DNA from: Desulfobaccales bacterium
GTDB lineage: Bacteria > Desulfobacterota > Desulfobaccia > Desulfobaccales > 0-14-0-80-60-11
Length of the DNA: 64,000 nt
Direction of reading: 5' to 3'
NCBI GenBank assembly: GCA_041648175.1
Contig: JBAZPO010000003.1
Coordinates: 62,001-126,000 of the forward strand
In this document: positions 16,099 to 25,224 of the stretch, piece by piece
Layout of the letters: each line of letters begins with the position of its first letter
How positions within the stretch are numbered: the first letter of the stretch is position 1
Made by a program: the position numbers and the translations under genes
The notes under the pieces: model-generated
The model's input: the letters and a program-made list of their open reading frames with translations, nothing else
The model's database searches: none
Told to the model about the DNA's origin: nothing

Positions 16099-17766
16099 AT
16101 GGAACCAAGGGTACACAGCAAGGCTAAAAAGTGGGCCGCAGTGGGCAGCGTCCTGGCAGCGGCTACCATCTTGTGCGCCTCCCCGGGACCGGGCAAGGCC
16201 GCCGAAGCCCCGAAGGCCCCCAAAAAGCCTAACATCGTGGTTATCATGACCGATGACGTGGGCTGGGGCGACCTGGGATGCTACGGCGGCGGGGAAACCC
16301 GGGGCGTCCCGACCCCGAACCTGGATCGCATGGCCGCGGAAGGCATGCGCTTCTCCAACTATTACGGCCAGGCGAGCTGTACCGCCGGGCGGGCTTCTTT
16401 CATCACCGGCCGCATCCCCATTCGGACAGGCTTGTCCGTGGTGCTGGCCCCCGGTGACCTGAACGGGCTCCGGGCGGAAGACCCCACCATCGCCGAGGCC
16501 CTGAAAAAACTGGGTTATCAGACGGTGCAATACGGCAAGTGGCACCTGGGCGACCGGCCGGATACCTTCCCCACCGCTCACGGCTTCGACGAGATGTATC
16601 ACATGCTGCCCTACTACGCCGGGGTCTACGCCTACGACTACCTGGCTAAACAACCTGATTTTCCCATCCATAATAAAAAATTCATGGAGCTATGGGAAAA
16701 AATGAATCTCAGCGAATGGTCCGGCAAGGCCGGGCAAGCCCCCCAGGTAACCAAGAAGAAATTCGGTTGGGACGACCTGGCGACCATTGACGATATTATG
16801 CGGGCCGACGCGATTCAGTATATCAAGGCCCATGCCAAGGATGAAAAACCCTTTTTTATGTACCTCTGCTTCATGAAGGTGCACAACCCCAACAACCCCT
16901 CGGTGCGTTTTAAAGGGAAGTCCCCGGGCACCGGCAGTTACCTGGATTCCCTGATGGAGTTGGACGACAATACCGGACAGGTGCTGCAGGCGATTCGCGA
17001 GGCGGGCATCTCCGAGAATACCCTGGTGGTCTGGACCACGGACAACGGCGCCTGGATCGACGCCTGGCCCGACGCGGGCTACACGCCGTTCCGCGGCATG
17101 AAGGGGACCGCCTTCGAAGGCGGCTTCCGGGTTCCGGCCATCGCCTGGTGGCCCGGCCACATCAAGCCGGGTACTGTGGCCAACGACATGATGTCCCACC
17201 TGGACTGGTGGCCCACGTTCGTCAAGCTGGCCGGCGGCACCCCGCCGCCCCATATCTGGAAGGACAACAAAGGGAAGGCCATCGTCTTCGACGGTATCGA
17301 GAACAGCGACTACGTCTTGGGCCAGGGGCCGTCGAAGCGGGACCACTTCTTTTATATCAACGACCTGTCCTTCGGCGCTCTGCGGGTAACGAACTTCAAG
17401 GCCCTATGGACCGCCAAGGATACCTGGCTGGGGCCCGATCTCAACCTGGATTTCCCGGCGATTTACAATCTCTATTGGGATCCCGGGGAGCAGTATGACG
17501 TGATGTTTAGAGGCGCGGCTCCCACCCGGGGCGACCTGAGGACCTCCCCCGGCCGCTATTCGGGAGAGGACCACGGTTGGGCGGTGTCGCTTTTCCAGCC
17601 CTACATTAACCAGTTCTTCGGCGAGCTGGCCATGTATCCCAATCGCCCCACCATCCCCTCGGCCGGGTCGGGTTATCAATTAATACGTGAGGTAAACAAT
17701 CCGGAGGGCTTGCAACGCTTGTTGAAAACCCTGGAGCCTGTGATCCAAAAATCGACCCCAAAATAA
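16099..17766 (+). CDS. Exported arylsulfatase-type sulfatase (Cys type)
   Basis: A 555-residue sulfatase that hydrolyses sulfate esters. An N-terminal signal or anchor (GSVLAAATILCAS) is followed by the family start PNIVVIMTDDVGWGDLG with metal-binding Asp52/Asp53. CTAGRASFITGR carries the Cys94-x-Ala-x-Arg formylglycine motif. The YGKWHLG block, WTTDNGAW (metal-site Asp-Asn) and EGGFRVPAIAWWPG are also present. The motif has Ala where Pro is common, which maturases accept. It is the third gene after the maturase and a chaperone-like gene, about 27 bases from the latter. With the HAD phosphatase and the DUF1254 protein it forms a set I recall from other proteobacteria. Natural substrate unknown. 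Confidence 0.9.
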   Translation: MEPRVHSKAKKWAAVGSVLAAATILCASPGPGKAAEAPKAPKKPNIVVIMTDDVGWGDLGCYGGGETRGVPTPNLDRMAAEGMRFSNYYGQASCTAGRASFITGRIPIRTGLSVVLAPGDLNGLRAEDPTIAEALKKLGYQTVQYGKWHLGDRPDTFPTAHGFDEMYHMLPYYAGVYAYDYLAKQPDFPIHNKKFMELWEKMNLSEWSGKAGQAPQVTKKKFGWDDLATIDDIMRADAIQYIKAHAKDEKPFFMYLCFMKVHNPNNPSVRFKGKSPGTGSYLDSLMELDDNTGQVLQAIREAGISENTLVVWTTDNGAWIDAWPDAGYTPFRGMKGTAFEGGFRVPAIAWWPGHIKPGTVANDMMSHLDWWPTFVKLAGGTPPPHIWKDNKGKAIVFDGIENSDYVLGQGPSKRDHFFYINDLSFGALRVTNFKALWTAKDTWLGPDLNLDFPAIYNLYWDPGEQYDVMFRGAAPTRGDLRTSPGRYSGEDHGWAVSLFQPYINQFFGELAMYPNRPTIPSAGSGYQLIREVNNPEGLQRLLKTLEPVIQKSTPK

Positions 17767-17848
17767 AGGGAGTATCGCAATAGACAAAATTGCGGGCGCT
17801 CCTTTCCGGGGCGCTCGCCAATCCCAGGAAAATCGAGGGCGATGATCC

Positions 17849-18877
17849 ATGAAACCCAATAATCTTCTGGGGAAGATTGCCGGCCTTTTGTTCATCTGGA
17901 CCTGGGCGGCCTTAGCCCTGAACGTGGGGCCGGCTTGCAGCGCTGATCCGCTACCTTCCTGGAACACCGGGCCGGCCAAGCACGCCATCGTGAGCTTTGT
18001 CCAGAAAGTTACGGAAAAGTCCAGCTCGGCCTATGTGCCGCCGGAGGAGCGCCTCGCCACTTTCGATCAGGACGGCACCCTCTGGGTGGAACATCCCCTC
18101 TATGCCCAGGCCATGTTCGCCCTGGACCGGATTCGTGAACTCGCCCCCGGGCACCCCGAATGGAAGACCAAGCAGCCGTTCAAAGCGGTCTTGAAGAATG
18201 ACCGGAAGGCCATGGCCAAGTTCACCGAGGGGGACTGGGCAAAAATCCTGGGCGTCACCCACGCCGGCATGACCACCGAGGCCTTTCTGAAGATCGTCGG
18301 AGACTGGCTGGCTCAGGCGCAGCACCCCCGCTTCCAGCGGCCCTACACCGAGCTCGTCTACCAGCCCATGCTCGAAGCCATGCAATATCTCAGGAATAAT
18401 GGCTTTAAGACCTATATCGTCACCGGCGGCGGCCAGGAGTTTGTCCGGGTTTACGGTGAGCGGGTTTATGGGGTACCGCCGGAGCAAGTATTGGGCACGA
18501 GCGTGGCCACCAAGTACGAATACCACAACGGCCAGCCCGTGCTCATGCGGCTCCCCAAGATATTTTTTGTCGACGACCAGGCCGGCAAGGTCATCGGTAT
18601 CAACCTTTTCATCGGCAAGCGTCCGCAGGCAGCCTTCGGCAATTCCACCGGCGACCGGCAGATGCTGGAATACACCGGGGCAGGTGACGGGGCGCGGCTG
18701 ATGATGATAGTGCTGCATGACGATGGCAAAAGGGAGTATGCCTACGGTCCCGCGCAAGGGCTGCCGGTCACCAAAATCGGTACCTTCACCCAGGCGCTCT
18801 ACGATCAGGCCAAAAAGCAGGGCTGGGTGGTAATCTCCATGAAGAACGACTGGAACAAAATCTTCGCTTGGGAGTAA
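17849..18877 (+). CDS. Periplasmic HAD-superfamily phosphatase
   Basis: A 342-residue protein with a signal peptide (GLLFIWTWAALALNVGPAC); Cys30 may be a lipid-attachment site, though the box is poor. The HAD motif I is FDQDGTLW with nucleophile Asp73 and acid Asp75, motif II is IVTGGG, and motif IV is FGNSTGDRQML. The cap between motifs I and II is long and helical, as in PSP-like (HAD-IB) phosphatases. Enzymes of this group hydrolyse phosphate monoesters. It lies 82 bases after the sulfatase on the same strand and before a DUF1254-type gene. Its link to sulfate-ester use is suggested only by this neighbourhood. Confidence 0.78.
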   Translation: MKPNNLLGKIAGLLFIWTWAALALNVGPACSADPLPSWNTGPAKHAIVSFVQKVTEKSSSAYVPPEERLATFDQDGTLWVEHPLYAQAMFALDRIRELAPGHPEWKTKQPFKAVLKNDRKAMAKFTEGDWAKILGVTHAGMTTEAFLKIVGDWLAQAQHPRFQRPYTELVYQPMLEAMQYLRNNGFKTYIVTGGGQEFVRVYGERVYGVPPEQVLGTSVATKYEYHNGQPVLMRLPKIFFVDDQAGKVIGINLFIGKRPQAAFGNSTGDRQMLEYTGAGDGARLMMIVLHDDGKREYAYGPAQGLPVTKIGTFTQALYDQAKKQGWVVISMKNDWNKIFAWE

Positions 18878-19054
18878 GAGACCATTGCCAGGCCGGGAAA
18901 GATGCGGTGACCACCCAAGACAATTTTTGGTATTCTCTGGCCGGCCTGATCTTGCTGCCAACCGCGGTCAATCCCAACCTGAACGTCGCCCGGCGTCGAG
19001 AGGTTGAATTGACCGACACGGAAAGGAAAAGAAATGCATCATAGGAGGCGAACC

Positions 19055-20596
19055 ATGAACCCTGCCTGCCGGGTCACCCTTATCGGCGCAATACTTACCG
19101 GCGCACTGGCAATGTGCGGACTTACAAAGCCGGCCCTCGCTCAAGAGCCCCGCTTTGATAGATTGGCCAACCTGCCGTTCACCGCAGGCCGACCTACCAA
19201 GGTGACCACGCAAACCTTACGGGACGAATTGCTTTTCCAGCGGGCGGCGCAGACCTACCTCTGGGCCTTACCCTTGATCAACACGCTCGGCATGAAGAGC
19301 GGCTCGGAAAAGATCTTCGGCGCCGGCTATAACGTGCTGCCTATTTGGAAAAAGCGAATCGATGCCAAGACCTTGGTGACCACCCCTAACTCGGATGTCA
19401 TCTACGCCATGAGCTACGTTGACCTGGGCAAGGACGGCCCGTTGGTGTTCGAAGCCCCGCCGCAACTGCAGGGCATCCTGCTCGATTTCTGGCAGCATCC
19501 CATCCCGGTGGATGGCGGCAAGTTCGCTGGTGACGTAGGTCTGGCCGGACCCGACGCCGGCCAAGGCGGCAAATTTCTGCTGCTCCCGCCGGACTATAAG
19601 GGCGAAGTGCCGGAAGGATACTACGTTTACCGGTCAGGGACCAACAACGTCTTCATCTTCCTGCGCGGGTTCTATCAGGACCCCAAGAACCTGACGCCCG
19701 CCGTGGCGCTGCTGGAACAGTCGAAAATCTATCCGCTGCATGGCAAGGATACGGCTAAGCCGATGGTTTTTCCCGATGCCTCCGGCGTCCCGGCGAACCT
19801 GCTGCCCGGCAGCGACGGCAGCGTTTTTACCCAACTCAAGCAGCTCGTGGACCGCGAGGGCGCCAACCTCGCCGATGCCGATTGGCTCGGCATGCTGGCG
19901 GCCATCGGCATCGTCAAGGGCCAGCCGTTCAATCCGGATGCCCACACCCGCGACATCCTCGATCGCGCCGCCAGGACCGCTTACAAAATGAGCCGCGTTA
20001 TTGGCTTCCAAGAGACCGTCAGTGGCCGCTCGTTCCAGGTTTATCCGGATCGCCGCTGGCTCAATCCCATGGCTGATACAACGCCCGGCAAATCGGGTGG
20101 GGCGCTCGACCTCTCCGACAAGAGAATTCCCGAAGGGTATCGGGACCTCGACGCCCGCATCTGGTACTTCACCAATTACTATTCAACCAGCCCCGGAATG
20201 ATTTCCCAGATCCCTGGCAAGGGCGCCAAATACATGATCGCCTTCAGCGACAGCCGGGGCACGCCCTTGTCCGGCGACAGCAACTACCGCCTGAACCTGC
20301 CACCGAACATTCCCGCTGTAAACTTCTGGTCCGTGACCCTCTACGATGCCGCGAACGGTTCCGGTCTCGCCAATGGCCAGCCGTTCCCGTCGCTGGGTTC
20401 GCGTGACCATCCGGTGCAGAATGCCGACGGCAGCATGGATCTCTACCTCGGGCCGAAAGCGCCCCAGGGAAAAGAAGGCAACTGGCTCGCCACCGTTCCC
20501 GGCAAGGCGTATTTCGCCGTCCTCAGACTCTATGGTCCGACCGAAGCCGCCCTCGACAAGAGCTGGAAGCCTGGCGACATCGAGAAGGTCAAGTGA
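19055..20596 (+). CDS. DUF1254/DUF1214-type exported protein
   Basis: The ATG at 19055 has a TAGGAGGCG site; an in-frame ATG at 19034 would place that site inside the gene. The 513-residue product has a signal peptide (VTLIGAILTGALAMCGL ending in ALA-QEP). The N-terminal DUF1254 part includes AAQTYLWALPLINTLGM, TTPNSDVIYAMSYVDL and YVYRSGTNNVFIFLRGF. The C-terminal DUF1214 part includes GDSNYRLNLPPNIPAVNFWS, VTLYDAANGSGL and YFAVLRLYGPTEAALDKSW. The biochemical role of this family is not established. It closes the sulfatase group, which it often accompanies elsewhere in my recollection. A 178-base gap upstream leaves room for its own promoter. Confidence 0.8.
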   Translation: MNPACRVTLIGAILTGALAMCGLTKPALAQEPRFDRLANLPFTAGRPTKVTTQTLRDELLFQRAAQTYLWALPLINTLGMKSGSEKIFGAGYNVLPIWKKRIDAKTLVTTPNSDVIYAMSYVDLGKDGPLVFEAPPQLQGILLDFWQHPIPVDGGKFAGDVGLAGPDAGQGGKFLLLPPDYKGEVPEGYYVYRSGTNNVFIFLRGFYQDPKNLTPAVALLEQSKIYPLHGKDTAKPMVFPDASGVPANLLPGSDGSVFTQLKQLVDREGANLADADWLGMLAAIGIVKGQPFNPDAHTRDILDRAARTAYKMSRVIGFQETVSGRSFQVYPDRRWLNPMADTTPGKSGGALDLSDKRIPEGYRDLDARIWYFTNYYSTSPGMISQIPGKGAKYMIAFSDSRGTPLSGDSNYRLNLPPNIPAVNFWSVTLYDAANGSGLANGQPFPSLGSRDHPVQNADGSMDLYLGPKAPQGKEGNWLATVPGKAYFAVLRLYGPTEAALDKSWKPGDIEKVK

Positions 20597-20668
20597 CCAA
20601 GACGACCAGTTAACAACCGGTTGCAGCGGACGGCGCTTACGCTCCATCGCTGCAACCGAAGCATTACA

Positions 20669-20771
20669 GATTGCTGCTATGCTCAGAAACTTATCACTCT
20701 GCCAAAAATGTTCCATATCCATTCCATACCTACATTTTCGCCATCCACTGATAAATCCAATTCATGCCAAG
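20669..20771. repeat. Dispersed repeat, copy 2
   Basis: This is the partner of the repeat at 4919-5023, with matching ends and about 103 bases long. It lies in the gap after the DUF1254-type gene and holds no gene. Confidence 0.5.
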
Positions 20772-20880
20772 AAATAGCGTCACCAACCAGTGAGCGCAAA
20801 GGTAATGTCTCAAAACATGCCCACTGTGTGCGGGGATAGGGGCGGGCTGATGTAACCCGCTCCTCATATGGGTTAACCTG

Positions 20881-20982
20881 CTACTTATTGCTGGGCTTTT
20901 CTTTTTTATCGCCCTTCTGTTTGTCTTTCTTAGGCTTTTGGGCTTCCCTCTTATCTTTATCCTTTTTGCCTTTGTCTCCCAC
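20881..20982 (-). CDS. Lys-rich small protein (33 residues)
   Basis: A GTG start at 20980-20982 sits seven bases behind GGAGGA and opens a frame of 33 codons: MGDKGKKDKDKREAQKPKKD, then a similar basic tail to SNK and TAG. Half of the residues are Lys or Arg. Similar tiny proteins starting MGDK and rich in Lys are common in proteobacteria in my memory, with no assigned role; nucleic-acid binding would fit the charge. The strong ribosome site and the family resemblance are the reasons to call it. Confidence 0.55.
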   Translation of the reverse strand: MGDKGKKDKDKREAQKPKKDKQKGDKKEKPSNK

Positions 20983-21073
20983 AGCTTTCTCCTCCGATTT
21001 TTCGACTTTTCAATTGTTTTAAGGAGCAGCTCATTGAACAGTTACTTAAGCCGTCGTCTTCCTTCGTCCCGTT

Positions 21074-21487
21074 TTACTTCTTTCCAAATCCCCGATCTTT
21101 GGCCATTTTGCTACGCTGCTCGGAATAGTCCTTGCACACAAGCGGGAATTTCTTGGGGTCTAGGCTATAGCGCTGGTAATATTCTTTTGGGACCAACCCA
21201 TGAGACTTGAGCAGGTGTCTTTTCAAAGTCTTCAGCTTTTTGCCGCATTCCAGGCAGACCACATATTTGGCTTTGACGATATCTTTCAAGGGGATTGAAG
21301 GTTTTACAACGCCAGCTTCTTCAGCTTTTTTAGAAACCGGCTCCTCTAAAATTCCACCGCCATACAGAGAAGCCAAGACATTGTAGACTTCTTTGATTTC
21401 TTGCACCAATTGCTCAGGGGTCAGTTCGGTTAAGGAAACATGGGAAACCACAATCTCTGTGGTTAGTTTCAGAACTTCGCTGGACAT
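21074..21487 (-). CDS. MucR/Ros-type zinc-finger regulator
   Basis: The ATG at 21487, behind AAAGGAGAT, starts MSSEVLKLTTEIVVSHVS and gives 137 residues. The first 60 residues are the helical MucR oligomerisation part. Then comes KYVVCLECGKKLKTLKRHLL and KSHG, a C2H2-like zinc finger with the pattern Cys-x2-Cys-x9-His, followed by the typical LVPKEYYQRYSLDP helix region. MucR proteins bind AT-rich DNA and silence or regulate many genes. A related but finger-less gene lies upstream on the same strand, 75 bases away, so the pair may be cotranscribed. Targets cannot be told from here. Confidence 0.85.
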   Translation of the reverse strand: MSSEVLKLTTEIVVSHVSLTELTPEQLVQEIKEVYNVLASLYGGGILEEPVSKKAEEAGVVKPSIPLKDIVKAKYVVCLECGKKLKTLKRHLLKSHGLVPKEYYQRYSLDPKKFPLVCKDYSEQRSKMAKDRGFGKK

Positions 21488-21562
21488 GGAGTTATCTCCT
21501 TTTGGTTCATTGATTATAGGGTAAATCAAGTCAGAATGGGTTGAGACGGTACCTGGTGCCGT

Positions 21563-21841
21563 TTACCCCTCTCGGCTTTCCATAAACTCCATATAATCGG
21601 GGTCTCCAACAGGTAATCCTTCCTCATTTTCAACTGCTTTGGCCTCAGGTGATTCTTTCATTTTGACTTTTCGAGGTTTTCGCTGAAGTTTGGCTGAAGG
21701 TTTGGTTTCCGGAACTTCAACTTTATCCTCTTTATCCAATGATACCAAAACATCATGGACTGCTTTAATTGTCGCCACCAATTCTTTGGGGGCATGGGAT
21801 ATGACGATCTGCGCCGTTAAATTGAGAATTTCGCTGGGCAT
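21563..21841 (-). CDS. MucR-like N-terminal domain protein lacking the zinc finger
   Basis: The ATG at 21841 behind AAGGAG begins MPSEILNLTAQIVISHAPKE, which aligns with the start of the downstream MucR (MSSEVLKLTTEIVVSHVSLT). The shared helical segment runs to about residue 45 (VHDVLVSLDKED). After that the protein is Lys- and Glu-rich and ends at 92 residues with no Cys and no finger. It is either a degenerate paralogue or a partner that joins MucR oligomers without binding DNA. The intact frame, good ribosome site and conserved domain argue that it is expressed. Confidence 0.65.
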   Translation of the reverse strand: MPSEILNLTAQIVISHAPKELVATIKAVHDVLVSLDKEDKVEVPETKPSAKLQRKPRKVKMKESPEAKAVENEEGLPVGDPDYMEFMESREG

Positions 21842-22259
21842 GGTACATACTCCTTGAGTATTCATTGATAAACCAAGAGGCCTTGTTTGGTAGCTACCTT
21901 TCAAGTCCTTGCTGGTCATGCTTCAAACTCGGGAATCCAGCAATAGTGTCACGAACCCTTTATAATAATAATAAAGGCTTGGTGACACCATGATCTCAAG
22001 GATAGTTGCGCTGGAAGCCTTTATAGTTTCCCATTAATACTACAGTTCTTCCTACTTTTCAATGACAGACCGGGAATCTCTGGTATTGACTGTCACGCTA
22101 CCAGAGGCTCAGTTAGCCTTTGTGAAGGTTCCTGAGGTGGAAGGTGTCGAAATTGGCCTTCATACCGTGTGACATAGATAAGTATAAATATAAGAACGGG
22201 AATTCTAAAAACAAGCATGTGAAATTTTGATAGAAATGGCCAGACCAAATATGCTGACT
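21842..22259. promoter_or_regulatory. Gap with a long inverted repeat (21946-21988)
   Basis: No gene. GTGTCAC (21946-21952) and GTGACAC (21982-21988) flank an inner pair CTTTAT/ATAAAG around an AT loop, giving one 43-base palindromic structure about 100 bases before the MucR-like start. A second pair, CTCTGGTA (22078-22085) and TACCAGAG (22099-22106), lies further on. They may be operators or terminators of the decayed ATPase gene. Confidence 0.4.
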
Positions 22260-24326
22260 TCAAAAGCCGACCAGACCCTTTCTAAGACCGGGTTTGGCAG
22301 CAACTTCCTGTTTCAGCCAGGAGAGGAGTTGTTCGGCATTAGGTTTTTTCTCATGCATTAGAGATTTGCGCTTCATGACGGCGAAATCCCCGGGCGTTAA
22401 ATGATGCAGGCGGGCCAGTCTTGCCTGCAACTGCCCGACTTCGAAAGGGGTAGAAGAGCGTTCAAATCCTTCGCCATGGCCTTGAACAATAGCCATGCCT
22501 GCCCCGGTTTCAGGTAATCAAACTTCACTTTGAAATCAAACCGCCGGAACACCGCCAAGTCCAGGGTCTATTTGAGATTGGTGGCGCCGAAAAAGGTCCC
22601 GCCAAACCGTTCAAGCTCCCCCAAAAACTCATTAACCAGGGTCACTTCCCACGAGTGGTGGGCCTGCTCACGGTCCTGAAAGAACCCGTCGACCTCATCG
22701 ACAAAGAGAATCGCGGCTTGGTTTTCAGCCTTCGCGAACATGCCGGCAATTTCCCTTTCGGTTTGGCCGACATACGGCCGAAGCAGGTCCGAAGCGGTTC
22801 TGAGCAGCACCGGTTTCCCTAATACTTGCCCCAAGTACTGGACAAAAGCCGTCTTACCGCTCCCCGGCGCCCCATAAAGGAAGAGTCGTACCGCGGGAGA
22901 ACGCCGGCAGCAGGTGACCAACCCCTGCAAGTCTTGGTCAGCGTTGACATGGGCGAGGCTGTAGGAAGAGTCCAACGGTTGGCCAAACCCTTTCCCCTGC
23001 CTCAAGTTCAGCGCTTTGTGGGCGTTGTCAATGACGGTTTTGAGGATTTTGCCGGTGTCTTCCGGGTTCCTGGGCTGGCAATACTGGGCTACTTTAGCGG
23101 CTTTGTCAATGTGGGCGGGGGCGAGGTGAACGTTTGCGGCCAGAGTCCGAAGGCGGCCTGTATCAACCTTCAAGCCGCCCAGCCTGGTTGCGAGCATTTT
23201 CTCTCGGGCCCGGAGAGGCGGCACCGGGACTTCGATGATTAAGTCGAACCGGCGGACATGGGCCTGGTCAATCCCGTCCAGTCTGTTACAAATCCAAATT
23301 GCCGGGACCGGATTGGTTTCCAAGAGGCGGTTGGTCCAACCCTTCCGGGAGTTGTCATGGGGGATGTCCCGAAATAGTGAGAAATCGGGCCAGGGAAAGA
23401 CGTCATCAATTTCGTCAAACAGCAAAAGACAGCCGGGGGCATGAGCCAGCACTCGTTGGCTGAGGAGGTAACCCCGCAACCGCTGGGTTCCTGGTAAAGC
23501 CTCGCCGTCGTCGTCTGCGGTGCTCACTTCAAACAGGCGGGCCTTGACATGCTGGGCGAGGGTCCTGGCCAATTCGGTCTTGCCGGTACCAGGGGAGCCA
23601 TACAGCAAAACGTTGGTCCCCGGTTCCCGCCGTTTCAAGGCCTGGCGGACATATCGGACCAAAAGGCTGAGATTGGGATAGTGGGCAAAATCCTTCATTG
23701 ACAGGCTTGGCGCGGGAGACTTGGTAAAATATGTCGACAGTATCCCCTCAACCCCACCTTCCGGCTTCCCTAAGGCTTGGTAGAGGCCTTCCAACGGCTC
23801 CAGATCAAAAGAGGCGTGGGTGCCTTTAAACACTTGGAGAATGCCAGCAGTGGCGAGGGTGCCGTCTTTGCGCACCACCTTTCGAAGCTCTGCCTCGGGG
23901 CACCTTCAGAATGCGGGCCAAGTGGTCAAAAAATGCTTGGATTCCGCAATACGAAAGTTCGTGGAGGGGTTGCCGCAGACCGGGCTCCTCCCGGAAAAGC
24001 ATGGCAAACAAAAGGACGTCCAGTTCGGCTTCATTCAGCTTCAGCAAATCTCCCAGCCGCGCCAGGTTTTTAAAAAACACCCCATTCCGGGTCAGACTGA
24101 CCGCCTCCATGCCTTTTTCTATGATGTTGCGGGAGTTGGCCGCCAGGAGCTTTACCGTCGCCGGCGTCTCCTTAGCTTTGACATAATCCAGTAGCTCCTC
24201 CAAGTCTTCTTTGTCCCAAAAGACCAACCCGTCATCCACCTTAAAATCTTTGAACCCTTCCGGGGTGAGAATGCCCCTGAGAGCCCATACTGCCGCCAAA
24301 CACTTGAGTTCACGTTCGCTGTCCAT
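22260..24326 (-). pseudogene. Double AAA ATPase, broken by two frameshifts and one amber codon
   Basis: One gene of about 690 codons can be rebuilt from three pieces. The N-terminal piece starts at ATG 24326 (MDSERELKCLAAVWALRGIL). At a G4/C4 run at 23897-23900 the frame is lost; one base less restores KVPEAELRKVVRKDGT. The middle piece has two AAA modules: Walker A GSPGTGKT with Walker B CLLLFDEIDD, and Walker A GAPGSGKT with Walker B AILFVDEVDG. After GATNLK comes a TAG at 22568-22570, yet the frame continues as TLDLAVFRRFDFKVKF. A last frameshift near 22455 leads to the C-terminal piece ending GLRKGLVGF. Three lesions make real decay likely. It is the last gene of a four-gene minus-strand set. 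Confidence 0.75.
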
Positions 24327-24358
24327 AGGCCTTCCTTGTTGTTCCTGGGTCACTCGGT

Positions 24359-24649
24359 TCAAAATAGGCCCATTTTCACATAGTGCTGCTCATCCCGGGG
24401 AAAAGGATCGTTCTCGGTCCAGCCTTCTTCCTTTAGGTCGGAAATGATGTGGTGCCGGGCCACTTCGCCAGCTATGTCACCAAACAGGGCCTTGGCTTCC
24501 CCCATGCCAGCCTTATGGTGCCGGACCCGGCGGTGACGCATCCCATAAGGCGGCTTTCCGGCAAATTCGTCTAGCCACCGGTGGACTGCCTCGAACGCCT
24601 GTCCAAACCGCAGGATGGACTCCTGGCAGTGGGCTTCAAACGTTGACAT
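24359..24649 (-). CDS. Small conserved protein, DUF6915-like
   Basis: The chosen ATG at 24649 gives 96 residues (MSTFEAHCQESILRFGQAFE). The layout FEAHCQESILRFG, VHRWLDEF, GMRHRRVRHHKAGMGEAKAL and FGDIAGEVARHHI, DLKEEGW resembles a small family with a conserved RHH motif that I recall as DUF6915, which I cannot confirm here. His- and Arg-rich helices could bind metal or nucleic acid. It stands between the HhH-like gene and the AAA ATPase, 32 bases from the latter, and seems intact while the ATPase is not. Confidence 0.5.
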   Translation of the reverse strand: MSTFEAHCQESILRFGQAFEAVHRWLDEFAGKPPYGMRHRRVRHHKAGMGEAKALFGDIAGEVARHHIISDLKEEGWTENDPFPRDEQHYVKMGLF

Positions 24650-24675
24650 GGGCGTTTTCCTCTTCTTCGCGTGGG

Positions 24676-25224
24676 TCACGGAAATAAGTATGGGTCCGCA
24701 GGTTGATTGGCTGGCTTTTGGGGCGGGAACTTGCCGCACAAGTGCTGCAGGTGGAGGACGCATGCCGGGTTCGGCTTGCCAGGCTTGCACTTGTTGCCAT
24801 TGCATATGTTTTCGGCGTCTTTGGCGCAATAGGCCCATATGTGGTACTGGACGAATCGGGGGAAGTGGGCTGGAAGGTTGGGGTTAAACTCCCGGCAGTC
24901 AATGCGGCTGGCCAAGTCATGTATCACCCCCAAACACCCCTTTTCCGTGTGGCACCGGGGTCCATAGGCATGGTCGAGTTGGTAACAGTCCAAAATACCG
25001 GTCCGGTGAAGGAAGTTGTGCACCAGACTGTCGACGGCAATCATGTGCAGCCCCACCTGGCGATAGTCCCAGCCAGGGTAGCGAGACAAAAACAGGCTGG
25101 ACAGGGCCATGTGAGCCAGCTTCGGGCCGACGTTGGCAATTGTAGTGACTTTCTTGATGAAGCTTTGGAGGAGCTCATTGATGACCCCAGCAGCCAGTTG
25201 GTCTTGCCCAAAATGCTCCGTCAC
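24676..25224 (-). CDS. HhH-type DNA glycosylase-like protein, C-terminal half
   Basis: A 182-residue frame from a GTG that overlaps the preceding stop (GTGA). IANVGPKLAHMALSSLF looks like a helix-hairpin-helix, and VDSLVHNFLHRTGIL resembles the HhH-GPD segment with the catalytic Asp. A C-terminal cluster (CAKDAENICNGNKCKPGKPN, then CVLHLQHLC) may hold an Fe-S cluster as in endonuclease III, although the spacing is not canonical. Residues before the HhH continue smoothly from the preceding frame, so the two frames may form one protein of about 300 residues split by a -1 shift. A role in base-excision repair or nucleic-acid processing is inference; I do not recognise the exact family. Confidence 0.45.
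   Translation of the reverse strand: MTEHFGQDQLAAGVINELLQSFIKKVTTIANVGPKLAHMALSSLFLSRYPGWDYRQVGLHMIAVDSLVHNFLHRTGILDCYQLDHAYGPRCHTEKGCLGVIHDLASRIDCREFNPNLPAHFPRFVQYHIWAYCAKDAENICNGNKCKPGKPNPACVLHLQHLCGKFPPQKPANQPADPYLFP

Noticed and set aside
25221..25224. TGA at the end of the 120-residue frame as a selenocysteine codon
   Set aside because: The sequence after the TGA in the same frame is not protein-like; the homologous continuation is in the -1 frame.
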